Assembly: GCA_946061355.1 (NCBI GenBank)
Contig: CAMGRE010000028.1
Coordinates: forward strand, 1-16,745
Direction: 5' to 3'
DNA length: 16,745 nt
Source: an uncultured bacterium
GTDB taxonomy: Bacteria > Bacillota > Clostridia > Lachnospirales > Lachnospiraceae
Shown piece after piece: positions 1 through 6,569 of this stretch. The notes beneath the pieces were generated by a model. The model did not search any database, had not been told where the DNA came from, and saw only the letters and a program-made list of their open reading frames with translations. Numbering within the stretch: position 1 is the first letter of the stretch; each line of letters starts with the position of its first letter. Made by a program: the position numbers and the translations under genes.

Positions 1-69
1 CAGCACGACCAACAGATAAATACTGGTATCCAATACCTCTTTTATAATTCTTTTCATCACGCTTTCCAT
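1..69 (-). CDS. Start of a probable second signal peptidase I (partial, runs off left edge)
   Basis: Only the first 23 codons are visible, reading MESVMKRIIKEVLDTSIYLL and then VVL. A short charged N-terminus followed by a hydrophobic stretch matches the single N-terminal anchor that precedes the SGxSM active-site box in Gram-positive type I signal peptidases, but that box lies outside the window. The start ATG follows the rbgA stop codon by one base, and a GGAG lies just upstream inside the rbgA 3' end, so the two genes should be translationally coupled. A second in-frame ATG four codons in is an alternative start. The family call is an inference from the N-terminus and from recollection of clostridial gene order; any small membrane protein with this start would fit. 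Confidence 0.45.
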   Translation of the reverse strand, partial: MESVMKRIIKEVLDTSIYLLVVL

Positions 70-70
70 A

Positions 71-913
71 TTACTCCGGCAATTCCAGAGTAACCCTTCC
101 CAGCTTTCCGCTCCTGAATTCATCCATCAGCAAAGAGGCGGCTTTCCTGTAATCCGGCTCCTCACCCTTCATAAGGCATCCGCGTTTGATACAGATGTCT
201 TCCAAAATTTTAACCTTGTCAGACTCCTCGGACACGCCGTAACGCTTCGTAAGAAATCCCTGATAATTCTCCTTCAAAAACACGATCACATCAAGCGCCA
301 GTTCTTCCATCTGAATAATCTCATCGTTCATGGAACCGATCATGGCAAGGCGCATACCCACCGCCTGATCCTCAAATCGCGGCCACAGGATTCCCGGTGT
401 GTCCAACAGTTCCAGATTCTTGTTCAGCCGGATCCATTGTTTTCCTTTGGTGACTCCGGGCTTATTTCCGGTCTTGGTACACGCCTTTCCCGCCAGTGCA
501 TTGATGAATGTAGATTTCCCGACATTCGGGATCCCTACCACCATAGCACGGATCGGCCGGTTTAAGATACCTCGTTTCCTGTCGCGCTCTATCTTTTCCC
601 TGCACGCTTCGACGACAACCGGCTGAATAGCCTTAATCCCCGTTCCGGCCCTTGCATTCAGCTCGATTGCATAAAATCCTCTCTCCTTAAAATATGTCAT
701 CCATGAACGATTGGCATCCGGATCTGCAAGATCCGACTTATTTAGCAGAATCACCCTCGATTTGTTTTTTGCAAGTTCATCAATATCCGGATTTCTGCTG
801 CTGAGCGGAATCCGGGCATCTGTCAGCTCGATCACCAGATCGATCAGCTTCATATTTTCCTGCATCATACGCTTTGCTTTTGTCATATGACCGGGATACC
901 ACTGATAATTCAT
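71..913 (-). CDS. rbgA: Ribosome biogenesis GTPase RbgA (YlqF), 50S assembly
   Basis: This is a circularly permuted GTPase that helps late assembly of the 50S ribosomal subunit in Bacillota. Counting from the ATG at 913 (280 residues), the motifs run in permuted order: G4 NKSD at about 58-61, G1 GIPNVGKST at about 127-135, the PGVT G2 region at about 153-156, and G3 DTPG at about 171-174. The N-terminus NYQWYPGHMTKAKR is the characteristic RbgA opening. I prefer the ATG at 913, which has a GGAG seven bases upstream; an in-frame GTG two codons earlier (919) is the alternative. The gene lies 36 bases after lepB and one base before the next start, so it belongs to the same transcript. The length is normal for the family and nothing looks broken. 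Confidence 0.95.
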   Translation of the reverse strand: MNYQWYPGHMTKAKRMMQENMKLIDLVIELTDARIPLSSRNPDIDELAKNKSRVILLNKSDLADPDANRSWMTYFKERGFYAIELNARAGTGIKAIQPVVVEACREKIERDRKRGILNRPIRAMVVGIPNVGKSTFINALAGKACTKTGNKPGVTKGKQWIRLNKNLELLDTPGILWPRFEDQAVGMRLAMIGSMNDEIIQMEELALDVIVFLKENYQGFLTKRYGVSEESDKVKILEDICIKRGCLMKGEEPDYRKAASLLMDEFRSGKLGRVTLELPE

Positions 914-949
914 CCACACTCTCCATCTAGCTTTATTTATATCAACAGA

Positions 950-1561
950 CTATTTTACAAACCCCATGCCTTCCGCCGCAGAAGCCATATGAAACCATGC
1001 TTTTCCCGTAATATTTTTCCTCTTGACGGGACCGATATTACCGGACCGGCTGTCCTCACTGTTGTTCCGGTTGTCCCCAAGTACAAAATACTCATCGCTT
1101 GCCAGCACAATCTCATTCTCCGCGATGCCGGCATCCGCCATCCTGTCATACCCCTCATCATCTTCCACAAGAACACCATTTACATACAGATGTTCCTCCC
1201 GGATCTGTATGGTCTCTCCCGGCAATCCGACCACACGCTTCACGTAGTAATGCGTATTCTGGTTCCCATTGGGTAGAAAGACGATCACATCTCCCCGCTT
1301 GGGAGAAGACAGATTATAAAGGAAACGGTTGATCAGAATCTCCTGACCGTTATAAAGTGTCGGCTCCATAGAAGCGCCGATCACGCTCGTCTTCATTCCA
1401 ACGGAAAAAACGAGCACTGCCGCCAGAAATGCCGAAGCAAATATGATAAATACCCAGCTGGCCGTCTCCTTGATTGCCGCGGCACTGATCTTTTTTTTCT
1501 TTTTATAAAAATTCAGTCCGTTTCTTCTTCTCATAACGTAAATTGTACATGTGCTCCGCAC
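950..1561 (-). CDS. lepB: Signal peptidase I
   Basis: This membrane-bound serine protease removes signal peptides from secreted proteins. Counting from the GTG at 1561, there is a basic N-terminus (residues 11-24), one membrane segment at about 35-55, the catalytic Ser64 in GASMEPTL, the catalytic Lys109 in YYVKRVVGLPGE, and the GDNRNNSEDSR box at 162-172. Length and layout match Gram-positive single-anchor SipS-type enzymes. The start is ambiguous. The GTG at 1561 has a GGAGG six bases upstream, whereas the ATG at 1534 (MRRRNGL) lacks its own ribosome binding site. A ten-codon frame in another phase starts four bases after the same GGAGG and its stop overlaps that ATG, so coupled translation from 1534 is also possible. 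The gene is separated from rplS by a terminator and may have its own promoter. Confidence 0.93.
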   Translation of the reverse strand: MRSTCTIYVMRRRNGLNFYKKKKKISAAAIKETASWVFIIFASAFLAAVLVFSVGMKTSVIGASMEPTLYNGQEILINRFLYNLSSPKRGDVIVFLPNGNQNTHYYVKRVVGLPGETIQIREEHLYVNGVLVEDDEGYDRMADAGIAENEIVLASDEYFVLGDNRNNSEDSRSGNIGPVKRKNITGKAWFHMASAAEGMGFVK

Positions 1562-1591
1562 ATGTTACCTCCGGTGGATGCGCATTCGCGC

Positions 1592-1617
1592 GGTACAATA
1601 TCTTCCGATATTGTACC
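1592..1617 (-). promoter_or_regulatory. Perfect 11-bp inverted repeat upstream of lepB, with a possible extended -10
   Basis: The arms GGTACAATATC and GATATTGTACC are perfect complements separated by four bases. On the minus strand the loop reads GGAA, a GNRA tetraloop, and the stem can be extended outward by about five more pairs including G-U wobbles. The minus strand also reads TGGTACAAT at 1618-1610, an extended -10 element, so a lepB promoter may overlap the palindrome. There is no T-tract, so it is not an intrinsic terminator. It could be a DNA operator over the promoter or an RNA hairpin in the lepB leader; the sequence alone does not decide. Confidence 0.45.
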
Positions 1618-1628
1618 ACACGCAAATC

Positions 1629-1662
1629 AAAAAAGGAACAACCACCAGAGTAATTGTTCCTT
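1629..1662 (-). terminator. Rho-independent terminator after rplS
   Basis: On the minus strand a 9-bp stem (AAGGAACAA / TTGTTCCTT, at 1654-1662 and 1633-1641) with a 12-base loop is followed by a run of six T (1634-1629). It lies 28 bases past the rplS stop codon, so it should end most transcripts coming from the ffh-rplS operon before lepB. Confidence 0.85.
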
Positions 1663-1689
1663 CTCCCATCATTTTTCGAAAAGGACCTG

Positions 1690-2037
1690 TTATTTTACCA
1701 GTTCCTTTACCTTTGCCTTCTTGCCGACACGGCTTCTTAAGTAATTCAGTTTTGCACGTCTTACTTTACCCTTTCTCACAACCTCAATCTTCTCTACATT
1801 GGGGGAGTGAAGAGGCCATGTCTTCTCAACGCCGACACCGTTGGAAATCTTTCTGACTGTGAAAGTCTCACGGTTGCTGCCGCCCTGTCTCTTCAGAACG
1901 GTTCCCTCAAAAACCTGGATTCTCTCACGGTTACCCTCTTTGATCTTTCCATATACTTTAACTGTATCACCTACAGCAAAATCCTGGATTTCTGCTTTTA
2001 ACTGTTCCTGTTCGATCTCTTTAATAATTTCGTTCAT
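1690..2037 (-). CDS. rplS: 50S ribosomal protein L19
   Basis: L19 is a large-subunit protein at the 30S-50S interface. From the ATG at 2037 the protein has 115 residues, the normal L19 length. It opens with MNEIIKEIEQEQLK and contains the family core FAVGDTVKVYGKIKEGNRER, followed by the basic C-terminal half ending in KAKVKELVK. A GGAGG lies six bases before this ATG. The frame stays open upstream to 2109, but that extension has no family similarity and overlaps the leader. The gene follows trmD by a 165-base gap that contains a candidate promoter and leader, and is followed by a clear terminator, so it can be expressed independently of the upstream operon. Confidence 0.97.
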   Translation of the reverse strand: MNEIIKEIEQEQLKAEIQDFAVGDTVKVYGKIKEGNRERIQVFEGTVLKRQGGSNRETFTVRKISNGVGVEKTWPLHSPNVEKIEVVRKGKVRRAKLNYLRSRVGKKAKVKELVK

Positions 2038-2113
2038 GTTGTGCCTCCTTGTTTCATTGGACGTTCTTAATGCTTTCCGCAACAGAGGACCATCTCGTTT
2101 TCGCAACATTTAT
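2038..2113 (-). promoter_or_regulatory. Candidate structured rplS leader (possible L19 leader)
   Basis: The untranslated stretch between the predicted rplS transcription start and its ATG is about 75 bases. A ribosomal-protein leader of the L19 type (Rfam L19_leader) is known in front of rplS in low-GC Gram-positive bacteria, and the size and place fit. On the minus strand it carries two copies of TGTTGCGnAAA (2108-2098 and 2084-2074) and a possible small GAG/CUC stem between them. I could not match it to a consensus from memory, so the assignment rests mainly on position. Confidence 0.35.
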
Positions 2114-2142
2114 AATTTACCATAACATATCATAAAAAGCAA
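2114..2142 (-). promoter_or_regulatory. Candidate sigma-A promoter for rplS
   Basis: The minus strand has TTGCTT (2142-2137) and TAAATT (2119-2114) separated by exactly 17 bases, in an AT-rich stretch between the trmD stop and the rplS leader. Both hexamers are imperfect (three and four matches), so this is suggestive rather than certain. Confidence 0.45.
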
Positions 2143-2202
2143 GCAAAATCTGCTGTTTTCTGATTTTCTTTTTTGAACTGTCCGCTCCGGCCTACCAGTT
2201 TC

Positions 2203-3645
2203 TCATCTTCTGCCGCCGTACAGCCAGTGTACCCTGCCCTTTGCAGGATAAAGCCCAAGTTTTTCCTGCATCCTGAGAGAAGCCTCATTTTCTTCCCTGA
2301 CATAGCAGTAAGGCGTTCTTCCCTCCCGAAGCTGCCTGTTGATCATCTCCGTCTCGAGCGCCGTCCCGATGCCTCTCCTGCGCCAATCCGGCAAAACATG
2401 CAAAAGGCCGATGCTGCCTTCGCCGTGCATCCCGATAAACCCGACAAGCTTTTCCTCAATGAACGCACCAACCATGGCTTTCTTGCGCAGTCTGTCCTTC
2501 AGATAAGCAACATCATCCACCACGTCATCATTATAATGTTCCGCTACGACAGGAAGGTCATTTTCCGTCAATTCCCGGAACACGATATGATGTACCGGCT
2601 TTAACGGAACTTCCCTTGTGTATACGAACAAATTGCAGATCTGTTCCGTGAAAACATACCCGTCATATTTTTCCCTGACCGCCATAGCCAGTTCTCCCTG
2701 ATGGACCGCGAGCAGTTTCCCCCGCTCCAGATTCTCGGTCACCGCATTCTGGATATGGGAAAGCAGATTCTCCGCCGCATATCCTTCCGCCGTCAAAAAG
2801 ATTGTCCCCGTCATCAGATCACGCACGGCGCAGCCATCCTGATCCATATGGAGAAGCTTTCCGGTTCCCCTGCCGAGAACCTGGATCATATCCATGTGTA
2901 ACAGTTTCTGACGGTACAGATTCGAGATCGCTCCCTGATCCTTCTCATACGTCAGATACAGATCGGGTCTCCGCTCCCTGGTACGCTCCCTGGACTGCTT
3001 CAGACGCCACTCCTCGATCTTTTTGTGGTCTCCGGACAAAAGCACGTCCGGAACCCGTTTTCCGTGCCACACTTCCGGTCTGGAATACTGCGGATATTCC
3101 AACAGATTGTTGTGGAAACTCTCCGTCTCGGCGGATTCCTCATTGTGCAACACGCCGGGAACAAGTCTGGACACCGCATCGATGATGACCATTGCCGGCA
3201 GTTCTCCGCCGGTGAGGACATAGTCTCCAATCGACACATAATCCGTCACCGTCTCCTCAAGCACACGCTCGTCAATTCCCTCATAATGCCCACAGAGCAG
3301 GATCAGTTCCTCCTCTGAGGCAAGTTCTCTTGCCAGTTTCTGTGTAAAAGGCGTTCCCTGAGGCGTCACGTAGATCGTGCGAATCCGCTTTTTCTCACTG
3401 TCGTCGGAGAACGATTCCTCCTGAACGGATTTCCACGCATCATAGACGGGCTGCGCCTGCATCAGCATTCCCGCACCGCCGCCATACGTGTAATCGTCTA
3501 CTTTTTTATGTTTATTTTCCGTAAAATCCCTGATATTTACCGTATGGAAGGATACACAGCCTTTCTCCTGGGCTCTGCCCAGAATACTGGTTTTCAAACA
3601 ATCCTTCACCATATCGGGGAACAGGGTCAGAACATGAAATCGCAT
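2203..3645 (-). CDS. trmD: tRNA (guanine37-N1)-methyltransferase TrmD fused to a C-terminal GNAT acetyltransferase
   Basis: TrmD makes m1G37 next to the anticodon, preventing +1 frameshifting. Residues 1 to about 240 are a complete TrmD: LLCGHYEGIDERV (117-128) and SIGDYVLTGGELPA (138-151) form the SAM-binding trefoil knot, and HGKRVPDVLLSGDH (194-207) with the EEWR and RRPDLY segments follows. The position matching catalytic Asp169 of the gammaproteobacterial enzyme is Glu here (Glu175 in AETESF), which I recall also from other clostridial TrmDs. Ordinary TrmD ends near residue 240-250. This frame continues without a stop to 480, and the tail ends in a GNAT fold with the acetyl-CoA loop RRRGIG (422-427) and the motif-B region NEASLRMQEKLGLY (453-466). 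Residues 250-350 may be a degenerate N-terminal GNAT half. A GGGAG site lies before the ATG, 14 bases after rimM. The substrate of the acetyltransferase is unknown. Confidence 0.93.
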   Translation of the reverse strand: MRFHVLTLFPDMVKDCLKTSILGRAQEKGCVSFHTVNIRDFTENKHKKVDDYTYGGGAGMLMQAQPVYDAWKSVQEESFSDDSEKKRIRTIYVTPQGTPFTQKLARELASEEELILLCGHYEGIDERVLEETVTDYVSIGDYVLTGGELPAMVIIDAVSRLVPGVLHNEESAETESFHNNLLEYPQYSRPEVWHGKRVPDVLLSGDHKKIEEWRLKQSRERTRERRPDLYLTYEKDQGAISNLYRQKLLHMDMIQVLGRGTGKLLHMDQDGCAVRDLMTGTIFLTAEGYAAENLLSHIQNAVTENLERGKLLAVHQGELAMAVREKYDGYVFTEQICNLFVYTREVPLKPVHHIVFRELTENDLPVVAEHYNDDVVDDVAYLKDRLRKKAMVGAFIEEKLVGFIGMHGEGSIGLLHVLPDWRRRGIGTALETEMINRQLREGRTPYCYVREENEASLRMQEKLGLYPAKGRVHWLYGGRR

Positions 3646-3659
3646 ACTTCTCTCCCGGC

Positions 3660-4169
3660 CTAATCCAACAGCCCGTCCATTATGTGCACTCTCATTCTGC
3701 GGCTTTCAACATCCACATCAAGAATACATTCCCTGATCGCCGGGAGCAGAATCTCCCAACCTTCTTCCGATCTTACACTGTACACATCATTTGCTCCGGT
3801 CTCGATCACATCCGCAAGACTTCCCAGAAGTGTATCATCTTCATCAAAGACCTGTATGCCGATCAGATCTGCAATGTAATACTCATCCTCTCCGAGAGGA
3901 ACTGCGTTTTCCCTTGTAACATACAGTTCTTTTCCCTTATAAGGCATAATCTCATCGGGATTCTCAAAACCTTTGAACTTAATGATGGCAAACTGTTTGA
4001 AAAACTTTACATGCTCTATCTCCAGTACGCTTTTCCCCTGATCGGGATCGATCCATACTTCCTTACATTTCTTGAAGCGCCTGGGATCATCCGTTGTGGG
4101 AAAAACCTTCACCTCACCACGGATACCGTGAACGGAGGTAATAACTCCCACCTTCAAAAACTGTTCCAT
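3660..4169 (-). CDS. rimM: 16S rRNA processing/30S maturation factor RimM
   Basis: RimM binds ribosomal protein S19 and helps the 30S head domain mature. The 169-residue protein has the RimM N-terminal domain, opening EQFLKVGVITSVHGIRGEVK, then a PRC-barrel domain from about residue 95 (EYYIADLIGIQVFDEDD) to the end, which includes the typical LLPAIRECILDVDV segment. The ATG at 4169 is chosen because AAGGAGAG sits four bases upstream; the frame extends six codons further to an ATG with no ribosome binding site. The gene lies between the KH gene and trmD, its usual place in Bacillota. A terminator-like hairpin precedes it, so its level may be lower than that of the upstream ribosomal genes. 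Confidence 0.96.
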   Translation of the reverse strand: MEQFLKVGVITSVHGIRGEVKVFPTTDDPRRFKKCKEVWIDPDQGKSVLEIEHVKFFKQFAIIKFKGFENPDEIMPYKGKELYVTRENAVPLGEDEYYIADLIGIQVFDEDDTLLGSLADVIETGANDVYSVRSEEGWEILLPAIRECILDVDVESRRMRVHIMDGLLD

Positions 4170-4192
4170 ATCTCTCCTTGCCGCCATAATGT

Positions 4193-4224
4193 AAAAGGAC
4201 TGCCGTGTTATGCAGCAGTCCCTT
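4193..4224 (-). terminator. Terminator-like hairpin between the KH gene and rimM (possible attenuator)
   Basis: On the minus strand AAGGGACTGC (4224-4215) pairs with GCAGTCCTTT (4203-4194), a 10-bp stem with one G-U pair and an 11-base loop. It is followed by a short T-run that is only about four bases long. The hairpin is stable but the U-tract is weak, so partial termination or protection of the upstream mRNA end is more likely than full termination. It lies inside an otherwise continuous operon. Confidence 0.5.
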
Positions 4225-4238
4225 CCATTGCGATTATC

Positions 4239-4466
4239 TCAGATAATCTCTACATCCACTTTCTTATTGTCTTTTGATGATGCTGCCTTTACAACAGAGC
4301 GGATTGCCTTTGCAATTCTGCCTTGTTTCCCGATGACCTTCCCCATATCGGTAGGTGCCACATGGAGCTCCACAGTGATATTCCTGCCGCTCTCTTTCTC
4401 TGTGACAACCACTTCATCCGGATGCTCAACAAGCGCCTTTGCAATTACTTCAACCAATTCTTTCAT
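4239..4466 (-). CDS. khpA: KH-domain RNA-binding protein (YlqC/KhpA family)
   Basis: This small single-KH-domain protein is the Bacillota KhpA/YlqC type, an RNA chaperone that in streptococci pairs with KhpB (Jag) and affects cell division. From the ATG at 4466 it has 75 residues, typical for the family, with the RNA-contacting GxxG loop as GKQG at 46-49 inside MGKVIGKQGRIAKAIR. The start is set by a GGAGG seven bases upstream; the open frame extends nine codons further without a better site. Its place between rpsP and rimM is the conserved one. The family assignment is firm, while its cellular role in this organism is inferred from relatives. Confidence 0.92.
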   Translation of the reverse strand: MKELVEVIAKALVEHPDEVVVTEKESGRNITVELHVAPTDMGKVIGKQGRIAKAIRSVVKAASSKDNKKVDVEII

Positions 4467-4517
4467 AATCCACCTCCGGAAGCCGTTAACCAAAATTCAC
4501 AAACACAACGGGATATC

Positions 4518-4763
4518 TTATTTTGCAATGCCCGCCTGCTTGAAGATCTTGTTCACAACCTCTGTAGGCTGAGCACCGTTGGAAAGCCACTTTTTAGCCT
4601 TCTCCTCGTCTACCTTGAATGTGCTGGGATCTGTCGTGGGATCGAATGTACCGATTTCCTCGATAAATCTTCCATCTCTGGGAGAACGGGAATCTGCAAC
4701 TACGATTCTATAAAAAGGAGCCTTCTTCTGTCCCATTCTTCTTAATCTGATCTTTACTGCCAT
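4518..4763 (-). CDS. rpsP: 30S ribosomal protein S16
   Basis: This 81-residue small-subunit protein takes part in early 30S assembly. The opening AVKIRLRRMGQKKAPFYRIVV, the following ADSRSPRDGRFIEEIGTFDP and the VDEEKAKKWLSNGAQPTE segment are the S16 signature, and the length is normal. GGAGGTGAAAAGAA precedes the ATG. It sits 67 bases after ffh and 51 bases before the KH gene in the conserved ffh-rpsP-KH-rimM-trmD order. A small GNRA-capped hairpin lies in the gap from ffh. Confidence 0.98.
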   Translation of the reverse strand: MAVKIRLRRMGQKKAPFYRIVVADSRSPRDGRFIEEIGTFDPTTDPSTFKVDEEKAKKWLSNGAQPTEVVNKIFKQAGIAK

Positions 4764-4811
4764 TTCTTTTCACCTCCGAAAAAATTTTTACCACATGTTC
4801 GTTTTTTGTTT

Positions 4812-4825
4812 GGAGCTTACGCTCC
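4812..4825 (-). repeat. Small GUAA-capped hairpin between ffh and rpsP
   Basis: On the minus strand GGAGC GTAA GCTCC forms a perfect 5-bp stem with a GNRA tetraloop, five bases past the ffh stop codon. No T-tract follows on that strand, so it is not an intrinsic terminator. It may mark an mRNA processing or stability point that lets rpsP accumulate above ffh, but this is inference. Confidence 0.4.
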
Positions 4826-4830
4826 TGTAT

Positions 4831-6186
4831 CTAAAAAGGAAATTTGAATCTTCCCTTTTTGCTACCGAATCCACCCATCATGCCGGGGAGCTGTTTCATC
4901 ATTTTTTGCGACTGTTCAAACTGTTTGACAAAACGGTTCACTACACTGATATCCACGCCGGCGCCCTTTGCGATCCTGTGCTTTCTGCTCGGATTCAAGA
5001 GTTTCGGGTTCCGTCTCTCCTCCGGTGTCATGGAAAGCACCACAGCCTCCATCCTGGCAAGCTGCTTCTCATCTATCATGGACTGGATGTCGCCCATCTT
5101 ACCGCCCGTCATGCCGGGCATCATGGAGAGCAGACTTCCGATCCCGCCCATCTTCTTCATCTGACGCATGCTCTCAAGGTAATCCTCAAAATCGAATTTT
5201 CCCTTTTTGAGCCGGGCTGCCATCTCTTTTTCCTTATCTGCATCAATAGTGATATTCTCCTGTGCCTTCTCGATCAGGGAAAGAACATCACCCATACCGA
5301 GGATACGGCTCGCCATCCTGTCCGGATAAAACGGTTCTAAGTCAGACAGCTTCTCTCCCATACCGACATACAAAATCGGTTTTCCGGTCACCGCCTTTAC
5401 AGAGAGAGCGGCGCCGCCTCTGGAATCGCCATCCATCTTGGAGAGCACCACGCCGTCCACGCCGACCTTCTCATCGAAGTCCTTCGCCACATTCACGGCG
5501 TCCTGACCTGTCATCGCATCGACAACCAGCAGCGTCTGATGAACCTCTACATTCTCCTTGATCTCCTGCAGCTCCGCCATCATCTCCTCATCAATATGGA
5601 GACGTCCGGCCGTATCGAGGATCACGATATTATGTCCGTTCTTTCTGGCATGTTCGACAGCCGCCTTCGCAATATCGACAGGCTTCTGATGCTCGCCCAT
5701 GGAAAAGACATCCACACCCTGCTTTTCCCCGTTGATCTGCAGCTGTTTGATAGCTGCCGGTCTGTATACATCGCACGCCACGAGCAATGGTTTCTTACTC
5801 TTCAGCTTCAGTTTGCCTGCGATCTTTGCGGTCGTGGTTGTCTTGCCGGCTCCCTGGAGACCGCACATCATGATGACTGTGATCGCCTGTCCGGGCTGCA
5901 GCTTAAGCTCCGTCATCTCCGAACCCATCAGGGAAATCATTTCCTCATTGACGATCTTGATGACCATCTGCCCCGGATTCAATCCGTTCATGACATCTGT
6001 GCCTACCGCACGCTCCTCAACGGATTTCACAAACTGCTTTACCACCTTGAAGTTGACGTCCGCCTCGAGCAGCGCCATCTTGACTTCCTTCAGCGCAGCC
6101 TTGACATCCGCCTCTGTCAGACGTCCTTTGCTTCTTAAGCTCTTAAACACATTCTGCAGTTTGTCCGTCAAGCTCTCAAATGCCAT
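4831..6186 (-). CDS. ffh: Signal recognition particle protein Ffh (SRP54)
   Basis: Ffh is the GTPase of the signal recognition particle. With SRP RNA and FtsY it targets nascent membrane and secreted proteins to the Sec translocon. The 451-residue protein has the N domain (1 to about 95), the G domain with G1 GLQGAGKTT (109-117), DVYRPAAIKQL (139-149), DTAGR (191-195) and SKMDGD (249-254), then the Met-rich M domain (about 300-451) that holds the SRP RNA helix-turn-helix and the signal-peptide groove. It starts three bases after the ylxM stop, with a GGAGG inside the ylxM 3' end at somewhat long spacing, which points to translational coupling. Length and motifs are intact. No SRP RNA gene or ftsY was seen in the window. 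Confidence 0.98.
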   Translation of the reverse strand: MAFESLTDKLQNVFKSLRSKGRLTEADVKAALKEVKMALLEADVNFKVVKQFVKSVEERAVGTDVMNGLNPGQMVIKIVNEEMISLMGSEMTELKLQPGQAITVIMMCGLQGAGKTTTTAKIAGKLKLKSKKPLLVACDVYRPAAIKQLQINGEKQGVDVFSMGEHQKPVDIAKAAVEHARKNGHNIVILDTAGRLHIDEEMMAELQEIKENVEVHQTLLVVDAMTGQDAVNVAKDFDEKVGVDGVVLSKMDGDSRGGAALSVKAVTGKPILYVGMGEKLSDLEPFYPDRMASRILGMGDVLSLIEKAQENITIDADKEKEMAARLKKGKFDFEDYLESMRQMKKMGGIGSLLSMMPGMTGGKMGDIQSMIDEKQLARMEAVVLSMTPEERRNPKLLNPSRKHRIAKGAGVDISVVNRFVKQFEQSQKMMKQLPGMMGGFGSKKGRFKFPF

Positions 6187-6189
6187 ATA

Positions 6190-6522
6190 CTACAGTTCCT
6201 CCAGAATCTCTTCCGCCAGTTTCACAATCCGGGATGATGTATTGCCTGCATCTTTCTTTGCCAGGCTTTCAAGCTCCTTCACCTTTTCCTTCACGGCAGA
6301 AAACCGTTTCACCAGATGAAGTTTCTCCTCATAATCCGCGAGCGTCCTGTCACACCGCCTGATCAGATCATGCACGCCCTGCCTGCTGATACCCGCCTGC
6401 TCGGCGATCTCGCTCAGCGACATGTCATTGTACACTGCATCCTCATATATCCTGCGCTGATGCTCCGTCAGAAGCTCTCCGTAAAAATCATATAAAATTC
6501 CCTGTTCTACGATTTTCTCCAT
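6190..6522 (-). CDS. ylxM: YlxM/p13-like helix-turn-helix SRP-associated protein
   Basis: YlxM family proteins are small, nearly all-helical and sigma-factor-like. In streptococci YlxM interacts with the SRP pathway and stimulates SRP GTPase activity. From the ATG at 6522 this one has 110 residues, opening MEKIVEQGILYDFYGELLTE. The helix-turn-helix LSEIAEQAGISRQGVHDLIR lies at about 35-54, followed by a charged C-terminal helix. AAGGAG lies eight bases before the chosen ATG; the frame extends 14 codons further without a site. The gene directly precedes ffh, as usual. Here ftsY, which often precedes ylxM, is missing, and ylxM is the first gene after a strong promoter. Confidence 0.94.
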   Translation of the reverse strand: MEKIVEQGILYDFYGELLTEHQRRIYEDAVYNDMSLSEIAEQAGISRQGVHDLIRRCDRTLADYEEKLHLVKRFSAVKEKVKELESLAKKDAGNTSSRIVKLAEEILEEL

Positions 6523-6569
6523 GACATACGCTCCTTCCTGCACACAGGAATCCGCACAGAACAATTGTT

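Noticed and set aside
1690..2109. Longer L19 starting upstream of 2037
   Set aside because: The added N-terminus has no L19 similarity, and the GGAGG before 2037 gives the normal 115-residue protein.
2143..2180. AT-rich AAAATC/GATTTT pairing after trmD as a terminator
   Set aside because: Six weak A-T-rich pairs with an 11-base loop and no clean T-tract; not stable enough to call.
4795..6319. Long open frames on the plus strand opposite ffh and ylxM (up to about 200 codons)
   Set aside because: They lie fully antisense to well-conserved genes, have no ribosome binding sites that stand out and no recognisable domains.
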